Shown in pieces: positions 32,889-38,016 of a stretch of DNA of 38,016 nucleotides (positions are counted from its first letter, which is position 1; every line of letters starts with the position of its first letter). The DNA comes from an uncultured bacterium (GTDB lineage Bacteria > Bacillota_I > Bacilli_A > RFN20 > CAG-826): assembly GCA_949299395.1 (NCBI GenBank), contig CASGAB010000010.1, positions 1 through 38,016 on the forward strand, in the 5' to 3' direction. The position numbers were made by a program, and so were the translations under genes. The notes beneath the pieces are model-generated. The model searched no databases and was not told the origin of the DNA. It saw nothing but the letters and a program-made list of their open reading frames with translations.

Positions 32889-34133
32889 ATGAAAAACTTT
32901 GAATTACTTGCTCCTTGTGGAGATTATGAAAAATTAATTACTGCAATTCATTTTGGTGCAGATGCTGTATATTTTGCTGGTAAAAGTTTTGGTTTAAGAG
33001 CTTTTTCTTCTAATTTTGATAATGATGAAATTGTTAAAGCGATAAATTATGCTCATAAAAATAATGTTAAAGTATATATCACAGTAAATATTCTTGCTCA
33101 TAATAATGACTTTAATGGAATGATCGAATATTTAAAATTTTTAGATGCTAATAATTGTGATGGTGTTATAGTTAGTGATTTTGGAATTGCAACACTTGTT
33201 AAAAAATATACTAATTTAGAATTACACGTTTCTACTCAAGCAAATGTTACTAATAAATATAGTGCTAAAGCTTGGGTTGATTTAGGCGCTAAAAGATTAG
33301 TTTTAGCTAGAGAACTCTCTTTAAAAGAAATTAAAGAGATTAAAGAATATGTAGGAAATGACATTGATATAGAATGTTTTGTTCATGGAGCAATGTGTAT
33401 TTCTTATAGCGGAAGATGCCTTTTAAGTAATTATTTAACTAAAAGAGATTCTAATAAAGGAGCCTGTGCTCAAATCTGTCGATGGAATTTTTTAATGATG
33501 GGAGTTAAAGAAGATCCAACTAAAGAAATAAATGATAAAACAAATAAATTATCTTTTTATCCAATTGAAGAAGATAATAAAGGAACCTATATCTTAAATA
33601 GTAAAGATTTATGTTTAATTAATTATTTAAAAGAATTAAAAAAAGCAGGTATATCTTCTTTAAAAGTAGAAGGTAGAATGAAATCTAATTATTATGTTGC
33701 TACTGTTATCAATTGCTATCGTAGAGCAATTGATAACATGTTAAATAATAAAGAACCTGACTTTAATTATATTGAAGAATTAAAAAAGACTTCTAATAGA
33801 GACTTTACTACTGGTTTTTATTTTAATGAAACAGATCGAGAAAATATTGAAACTAGTAGACAAAGTGAAACTCATAAATATATTGCTCAAGTTGTTGAAG
33901 ACACTAATGAAGATGGTTATGTTTTAGTTGAACACCGTAATAAATTCAAAAAAGGTGATGAACTTGAAATATTATCTATTACCGATAGTTTTAATAAAAA
34001 GTTTTTTGTAGAAGAAATAAAAGATCTTAAAAATAATGATTTAGATGAAGTAAAAGCAATTAAACAAAGAGTATATCTTAAATGTCCATATCATTTAAAA
34101 AAATATGATATTTTAAGAATTAAAGAAAAATAA
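32889..34133 (+). CDS. Peptidase U32 family protein, probable tRNA U34 hydroxylation factor
   Basis: This 414-aa protein has the U32 fold: FELLAPCGDYEKLITAIHFGADAVYFAG at the start, VHVSTQANV-type strand (LHVSTQANVTN), and the signature ECFVHGAMCISYSGRC with a later CAQICRW, holding the four conserved cysteines that bind an Fe-S cluster. LKVEGRMKSNYYVA follows, then a C-terminal beta-barrel. Characterised relatives (TrhP/YrrO) hydroxylate U34 of tRNA with prephenate; the label peptidase is historical. No ribosome binding site is visible in the AT-rich leader. A chorismate mutase, which makes prephenate, lies two genes downstream, a suggestive link. Confidence 0.87.
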   Translation: MKNFELLAPCGDYEKLITAIHFGADAVYFAGKSFGLRAFSSNFDNDEIVKAINYAHKNNVKVYITVNILAHNNDFNGMIEYLKFLDANNCDGVIVSDFGIATLVKKYTNLELHVSTQANVTNKYSAKAWVDLGAKRLVLARELSLKEIKEIKEYVGNDIDIECFVHGAMCISYSGRCLLSNYLTKRDSNKGACAQICRWNFLMMGVKEDPTKEINDKTNKLSFYPIEEDNKGTYILNSKDLCLINYLKELKKAGISSLKVEGRMKSNYYVATVINCYRRAIDNMLNNKEPDFNYIEELKKTSNRDFTTGFYFNETDRENIETSRQSETHKYIAQVVEDTNEDGYVLVEHRNKFKKGDELEILSITDSFNKKFFVEEIKDLKNNDLDEVKAIKQRVYLKCPYHLKKYDILRIKEK

Positions 34134-34154
34134 TTAAAATAAAAAAATAAATAT

Positions 34155-35603
34155 ATGAAAACAAAACTTAAAGACAACAATATTTTTAGATGGATTATTA
34201 TTCCTTTATCTTTAATCTTGTGTTTTATAGGTCACTTTATTCCAGAAACAGGTACTATTCCTAAAGATGCTTTAACTTTAATATTAATTTTTATAGGAAT
34301 ATTAATATTATGGTTAACAATTGGAATTGATTGGCCTTCAATTTTATGTTTATTTTCTTTAGGTTTTATTCCTTCATTTGGTTTTAATAAAGTATTTACT
34401 TCTTCTTTTGGAAACGGAACATTCTTCTTTTTACTTTTTACTTTTGTTGCAACCTATGCTTTAAGTAAAACTTCTTTAATAAAGCGAACTGCAATAGGAT
34501 TTATAAATTTTAAATTAGCTAGAAAAAATAGTTATTTATTCATATTTTTCTTTTTACTAGGAACACTCTTTTTAGGACTATTTATTTCTCCATCAGTATT
34601 ATTTTTGATTCTTCTTCCAATTTTAAAAGAGATCTATGAACTCTTAGAAATTGAAAAAGAATCAAAAATGGCTAAAGTTATGATGCTTGGTTTAGGGTTT
34701 AGTGTTTCTATATCAAGTGGAATGACTCCTATTGCTCATGTTTTCCCAATTTTAGCAATAAATGCCGCAAATTTAACTATTTCAACTTTAGAATATACTT
34801 TAATTGCTCTTCCTTCAGGTTTTATTTTATTTATCCTGATGTATTTTCTATTAATATTATTTATAAAACCTGAAAAAAGAGAGATTGATTTTGATAAGAT
34901 TAAGAAATTAAAAAATAATTTAGAAAAAATTAATAAAAAAGACATAACAGTTTTAATTATCTTTATCGTTATTTTAATTTTATGGATAATTCCTTCTTTA
35001 TTTGAAAATATTTATCCACCAATTTATGAATTTTTTAGTAAATATGGCACTGCTATGCCTCCTCTTTTAGGAGTTATTGCTTTACTTATTATAAGAATTG
35101 GTGGAGAACCAATTATTAAGGTTGATGAAGCCTTTACTAAGGGAGTTCCTTGGTCTAGTTTAATGATGTGTGCCGCAACTTTGGCTTTAGGAGAAGCATT
35201 TAAAAGTAATGATATTGGCTTAATTATTTATTTAGAAAATACTTTATCTACTTATTTAATTAATCTTTCTCCAATCTTATTATTAATAATTTTTAGTAGT
35301 TGGGCCGCAATACAAACTAATTTATCTTCTAATATGGTTACTGCTACTTTAGTAGCAACTATTGCAAGTAGTGTTATAACTATTACTATGTCTTCAATTA
35401 ATATATATTCCGTAATAGTAATTATTGGAATGTTATCTTCTTTTGCTTTTGCTACTCCTCCATCTATGCCTCACATTGCAATCATTAGTGCTAGCGAAAG
35501 TGCATCAACTAAAGATTGTTTAATTTATGGATCTATAGTTATGTTAATTTCAATTATTATTTCTTTAATTATTAGCTATCCTTTAGGATTACTTATATTT
35601 TAA
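34155..35603 (+). CDS. SLC13-family sodium/anion symporter
   Basis: This 482-aa protein has about 12 membrane helices with the two-fold inverted repeat of the DASS/SLC13 group. The paired substrate loops are visible as SISSGMTPIAHVFPI (near 190) and AIQTNLSSNMVTATL (near 386), in place of the usual SNT motifs, together with ATPPSMPHIAI near the end. Members import dicarboxylates, citrate or sulfate with Na+. The atypical SNT loops make the substrate uncertain. It follows the U32 gene by 21 bases and precedes the chorismate mutase by 21 bases, so the three form a probable operon. Confidence 0.85.
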   Translation: MKTKLKDNNIFRWIIIPLSLILCFIGHFIPETGTIPKDALTLILIFIGILILWLTIGIDWPSILCLFSLGFIPSFGFNKVFTSSFGNGTFFFLLFTFVATYALSKTSLIKRTAIGFINFKLARKNSYLFIFFFLLGTLFLGLFISPSVLFLILLPILKEIYELLEIEKESKMAKVMMLGLGFSVSISSGMTPIAHVFPILAINAANLTISTLEYTLIALPSGFILFILMYFLLILFIKPEKREIDFDKIKKLKNNLEKINKKDITVLIIFIVILILWIIPSLFENIYPPIYEFFSKYGTAMPPLLGVIALLIIRIGGEPIIKVDEAFTKGVPWSSLMMCAATLALGEAFKSNDIGLIIYLENTLSTYLINLSPILLLIIFSSWAAIQTNLSSNMVTATLVATIASSVITITMSSINIYSVIVIIGMLSSFAFATPPSMPHIAIISASESASTKDCLIYGSIVMLISIIISLIISYPLGLLIF

Positions 35604-35624
35604 TTTTGAATAAACGGGGGAAAC

Positions 35625-35912
35625 ATGGAAAAAGATGAATTAAATTTATATCGAGAAAAAATCGATGAAATCGATTCTAAAATTATTGAATTATACGAAA
35701 AAAGAATGGATATAATTAAAAAAGTTAATGAATATAAATTAAAAAATAATATTCCTACTTTTGATTCTTCTAGAGAAAATACAATGCTTGAAAAAAATTT
35801 ATTAAAAATAAAAAATAATCAATATAAAAAATATTATCCGTTAATTTTAGATGGCTTTTTAAAAGCTAGTAAAAAAATGCAAGATGATTCAAAAATAACT
35901 TTTAATTTATAG
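35625..35912 (+). CDS. Chorismate mutase (AroQ class)
   Basis: This 95-aa all-helical domain catalyses chorismate to prephenate. The AroQ residues are visible: LYREKIDEIDSKIIEL (Arg near residue 9), EKRMDIIKKV (Arg near 26), KLKNNIP with Lys near 39, and SRENTMLEK with Arg/Glu near 50. It is monofunctional, with no prephenate dehydratase or dehydrogenase attached. AGGGGG-like sequence (CGGGGGAAAC) precedes the ATG. It is last in the U32-SLC13-chorismate mutase unit. The only pathway genes seen nearby are the U32 protein, so prephenate may serve tRNA modification as well as Phe/Tyr synthesis. Confidence 0.87.
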   Translation: MEKDELNLYREKIDEIDSKIIELYEKRMDIIKKVNEYKLKNNIPTFDSSRENTMLEKNLLKIKNNQYKKYYPLILDGFLKASKKMQDDSKITFNL

Positions 35913-35936
35913 CAATTATTGATAGTCGCTTTCTTA

Positions 35937-35964
35937 TAAAAAAACAATAACATTATGCTATTGT
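35937..35964 (-). terminator. Minus-strand terminator after the decarboxylase remnant
   Basis: The stem ACAATA/TATTGT with a 9-nt loop is followed on the minus strand by seven T. It sits directly downstream of the acetolactate decarboxylase pseudogene and would have been its terminator. Confidence 0.65.
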
Positions 35965-35997
35965 CTTAAATAGAAATAAATTATTAAATTTATTTTA

Positions 35998-36260
35998 TTA
36001 TCCTTCAATGACTTTAGTTTTTTCATTTAAATTTTCACTTAGATTTGAGGATGAAAACTCTTCAGAATTAGGGAAATTATATTCCATTGATTAAATTTAT
36101 ATATTTTATAAGTTGCTTTACTTGAAGAAAACTTAAATATATGACAACCATATTTTAAATCACGTGATAAGAAGTGAATGTGCCGTCCTGATAAATTTAT
36201 TCCACCAACAATCACTTAAAATTTATTTAAAGATAAAAAAATTAGTATCTCAAATGCATA
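35998..36260 (-). pseudogene. budA: Remnant of alpha-acetolactate decarboxylase
   Basis: In this 420-bp apparent gap the minus strand reads IVGGINLSG-x-HIHFLSRDLKYGCHIFKF, the zinc-binding C-terminal core of acetolactate decarboxylase (usual form G-W-HLHF-S-D-R-GGH). A frame change later, it reads MEYNFPNSEEFSSSN, ending KTKVIEG and a stop at 35998-36000, like the family's C-terminus. Upstream the frame is broken by stops, with only a faint YAFEI block. The enzyme would make acetoin from acetolactate. The residue before HIHF is a CGG codon (36183-36185) where the family most often has Trp. It is clearly decayed, with a matching terminator downstream. Confidence 0.7.
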
Positions 36261-36330
36261 ATTTTAATTATTTATAACTTAATTATAAGTATTTTTAAAA
36301 AATTTAATAAAACAATCAGCAATACCAATA

Positions 36331-37065
36331 TTATATTGTAACAATTAGAGTAGATTCAGTCCCAGCAGAAACTTCTTGAATGATTTTACCATTTTTAAAG
36401 TGTGTTGCTCCGCCTCTAGCAATTTCAAAGTACTCTTTATCGAGGTAATAAGAATTAACATATAAAACTGGACATTTTAAAGATTTAACTTGATTTGCAT
36501 AAGAATATTTTTCGGTGTTATTCCAAACATTATAATTAAAATCTGTATAAACAGGCCATAAAAGTAAATCTAATTCAAGATTTTTATATTTAATGATGTT
36601 TTCATCAAACCATAAATCTCCACAGAGTGAAATTGCAATTTTTTTATTTTTTAAAACAAAAAATGAACATTCATCTCCTTCTTTATAATTTTCATTGGCT
36701 GAGATTTCTTTCCAACCTTTCGATATTCTGCGGTAATTATGAATTATAATTCCTTTATGATTTATAACAATTTGACTACTATAAATTGATTCATTGAAAA
36801 ATTCAAAATATCCAAATGAAACAGCAACATTATTCTCTTTTGCGTGTTCACTTATTTCTTTTATAATTTTGTCACTTTTAGAAATTGCAATTTGTTTATC
36901 TATTGTGTAATTCCGACTTAACGAATCAAAACCTTGTAAAAATGATTCTCCAAAAACAATTAAATCAATATCTTTTGGAGAAGTTTTAATTACTTTAATA
37001 ATTTGATTTTTATTAAAATTAATCTCTTTATTTTTAAATCCTACACAAGCTAATAAAATTTTCAT
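36331..37065 (-). CDS. Carbon-nitrogen hydrolase (nitrilase superfamily)
   Basis: This 244-aa protein has the Glu-Lys-Cys triad: E40 in VFGESFLQGF, K116 in YRRISKGWKE and C148 in ISLCGDLWF. The family hydrolyses amides or nitriles and includes N-carbamoyl-putrescine and omega-amidase types; the substrate here is not clear. Codon 51 (36913-36915) is CGG in GFDSLS-x-NYTID, where relatives that I recall have Trp (GFDSLSWNY). It is probably Trp under table 36. AAGGA lies before the ATG. It is a single gene; its end is close to the acetolactate decarboxylase remnant. Confidence 0.82.
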   Translation of the reverse strand: MKILLACVGFKNKEINFNKNQIIKVIKTSPKDIDLIVFGESFLQGFDSLSRNYTIDKQIAISKSDKIIKEISEHAKENNVAVSFGYFEFFNESIYSSQIVINHKGIIIHNYRRISKGWKEISANENYKEGDECSFFVLKNKKIAISLCGDLWFDENIIKYKNLELDLLLWPVYTDFNYNVWNNTEKYSYANQVKSLKCPVLYVNSYYLDKEYFEIARGGATHFKNGKIIQEVSAGTESTLIVTI

Positions 37066-37346
37066 TGATAAATCCTTAATTATTATATATAAAAGGGAAA
37101 ATGATAAAAATATTTTTTCTCAAGAACATTAATTTAAAATTTTTTACACTTAAAAATATAATAAAAAATATTTACTCGGGAAAATGTAGAGTCGAAAAGT
37201 TCGCTCGGCGCACTTTTCCGCCAAAAATAAAACAGCATCAAATTCTGGTGCTGTTTTTTAGATAAGATGTAAATCTTTTACTTATACGAAAAAACAAGTA
37301 TTTTTTTACCAACATTTTTACCAACTTTTTTTTGAGAAAAATAAAA
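37066..37346. other. Gene-free region with a GC-richer block and a terminator
   Basis: The first 100 bp are AT-rich. At 37176-37222 is a block of near-normal GC that can form GAAAAGT/ACTTTTC around a CG-rich loop. A terminator follows at 37229-37259. On the minus strand, 37280-37320 reads SQKKVGKNVGKKILVFSYK then stop, which resembles the tail of some tyrosine integrases; with the tRNA 60 bp away, a former phage or island site is possible but not shown. Confidence 0.4.
37229..37259 (+). terminator. Terminator near the GC-rich block
   Basis: Ten-base arms AACAGCATCA/TGGTGCTGTT (one G-T pair) with a 5-nt loop are followed by six T on the plus strand. It also has an A-run before it, so it could work on the minus strand. 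Confidence 0.75.
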
Positions 37347-37376
37347 AAATGCGATAACCATCGCATTTATTTCATT
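37347..37376 (-). terminator. Terminator of the tRNA-Trp transcript
   Basis: On the minus strand AAATGCGAT pairs with ATCGCATTT around GGTT, followed by a T-run. It begins a few bases after the tRNA 3' CCA. Confidence 0.8.
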
Positions 37377-37379
37377 TTC

Positions 37380-37453
37380 TGGCGGGGGTGGAAGGAATCG
37401 AACCCACGTCAACGGTTTTGGAGACCGCTGTTCTACCATTGAACCACACCCCC
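37380..37453 (-). tRNA. trnW: tRNA-Trp, anticodon CCA, CCA end encoded
   Basis: Read on the minus strand, acceptor GGGGGTG pairs with CACCCCC, the D-stem is GTTC/GAAC, and the anticodon arm GCGGT-CTCCAAA-ACCGT has anticodon CCA (loop positions 34-36). The T-arm is GTGGG-TTCGATT-CCTTC, with a T-T mismatch at 50-64 where most Firmicutes tRNA-Trp have T-A. The discriminator is G and the CCA tail is in the genome. It decodes UGG. A CGG-reading tRNA-Trp would need anticodon CCG and is not present in this window. yqeY lies directly upstream on the same strand. Confidence 0.93.
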
Positions 37454-37460
37454 AATTGGT

Positions 37461-37489
37461 ATATTTAGGCTTTTTTAAAGCCTAAATAT
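37461..37489 (-). repeat. Hairpin between yqeY and tRNA-Trp
   Basis: Ten-base perfect arms ATATTTAGGC/GCCTAAATAT with a 9-nt loop fill the gap between the yqeY stop and the tRNA. No T-run follows on the minus strand, so it is a poor terminator and may be a processing site in a yqeY-tRNA transcript. Confidence 0.55.
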
Positions 37490-37911
37490 TATAAACTCTT
37501 AAGGACTTTATTGACAAGTCCCATATCACATTTAGATGCAAAATTAGTTTTAAAATGTTTCATGACACTTGGAATAGATCTATCTTCAAGTTTTAAGATT
37601 TCTTCTTTTATTTCTTCTTCACTCATCATTTTAGGAAGGTAAGATGCAATATAAGAAATTTGTTCTTCAATTTTTTTAGCACTATCTTCTCTAGAAGCAT
37701 TTAAATATGAAGATTTTTCTTCTTCTAATTCTTTTAATGTTTTTTGAATAATTTTAATTAAATCTTCATCTTTAGCTTCCTCATTTTTAGCTCTTAATTC
37801 AGTAGTAGGAATCATATATTTATTAATAATTACTGATAAAACCGCTCTTTTATTTTCATTTTTTTCTTTTAAAGCTAACATGTTTTCTTTTTTTATTGTA
37901 TCAATTAACAT
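37489..37911 (-). CDS. yqeY: GatB/YqeY domain protein
   Basis: This 140-aa helical protein matches YqeY: an N-terminal four-helix bundle with IKKENMLALKEKNENKRAVLSVI, YLNASREDSAKKIEEQ and ISYIASYLPKMMSEEEIKEE, then the small C-terminal domain with PSVMKHFKT and VNKVLKSL. It is related to the tRNA-binding tail of GatB, the subunit of Asp/Glu-tRNA amidotransferase, but its own role is unproven. The last gene in the window; tRNA-Trp follows with a hairpin in between. Confidence 0.87.
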   Translation of the reverse strand: MLIDTIKKENMLALKEKNENKRAVLSVIINKYMIPTTELRAKNEEAKDEDLIKIIQKTLKELEEEKSSYLNASREDSAKKIEEQISYIASYLPKMMSEEEIKEEILKLEDRSIPSVMKHFKTNFASKCDMGLVNKVLKSL

Positions 37912-38016
37912 ATCTTTTCTTGTATTCTAAATTTACATCTTAGAGTAATGAAATTTAGAACATTTCCTTTCCTGAGAATGTAGAATTTAGAGCCTTACTT
38001 ATTTATAATTAAATCG
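37912..38016. other. Upstream region of yqeY at the window edge
   Basis: These 105 bp contain an inverted repeat CTAAATTT/AAATTTAG (about 37927-37960) and a similar copy (TAGAATTTAGAGC) further right. They are probably regulatory or leader sequence for yqeY. No coding frame is visible before the edge. Confidence 0.35.

Noticed and set aside
1-38016. CRISPR array, rRNA genes or prophage
   Set aside because: No regularly spaced repeat array, no rRNA sequence and no phage structural or intact integrase genes are visible.

Overview
The window is AT-rich DNA from a low-GC Gram-positive bacterium of the Bacilli/Mollicutes side. The evidence is an infC-rpmI-rplT operon behind an attenuator-type leader, the linked ezrA-nifS-thiI block, a separately transcribed rpsD, yqeY next to tRNA-Trp, and stop codons that are almost all TAA or TAG. 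EzrA suggests a walled, FtsZ-dividing cell. A trimeric [FeFe] hydrogenase, a ferritin, flavoproteins and no respiratory genes suggest an obligate anaerobe, probably an uncultured gut lineage.

The most notable point concerns the code. Only three CGG codons were found by eye in the intact genes, plus one in a pseudogene. By remembered family alignments, all four sit where homologues carry tryptophan (or, at one site, an aromatic residue). Conserved arginines use AGA, CGT, CGA or AGG. This matches NCBI translation table 36 (Anaerococcus and Onthovivens, CGG = Trp), so the window probably should not be translated with table 11. UGA still seems to be a stop.

Layout. 1-3.5 kb (minus): HAD phosphatase, YoaK-type membrane protein and two tandem DUF3137-like paralogues, the last one frameshifted; possible transposon-end repeats lie at the left edge. 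3.5-5.5 kb (plus): infC leader with terminator, infC (probable AUA start), rpmI, rplT, ferritin. 5.5-9.5 kb (minus): ezrA-nifS-thiI (division, sulfur mobilisation, tRNA 4-thiouridine). 9.9-12.8 kb (plus): DUF3800 protein, rpsD with leader, phosphodiesterase. 12.8-19 kb (minus): membrane protein, hydCBA hydrogenase operon, 2-hydroxyacid dehydrogenase. 19.2-23.7 kb: DUF3737 protein, cytidine deaminase, an acetyltransferase divergent from a LysR regulator, DegV, and a membrane-anchored XRE regulator. 23.8-27.5 kb: flavin reductase, iron-sulfur flavoprotein and methyltransferase (plus), then a PlsC acyltransferase (minus) behind an unusual palindrome array. 27.7-32.8 kb is an accessory-looking stretch: cupin, orphan small ORFs, a three-way-junction terminator, a nuclease-helicase with operator-like palindromes, and an AAA ATPase broken by an in-frame TGA. 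32.9-35.9 kb (plus): U32 protein, SLC13 transporter, chorismate mutase. 36-38 kb (minus): acetolactate decarboxylase remnant, CN-hydrolase, tRNA-Trp, yqeY.

All homology statements come from recognising motifs, with no database search. Coordinates were worked out by hand.
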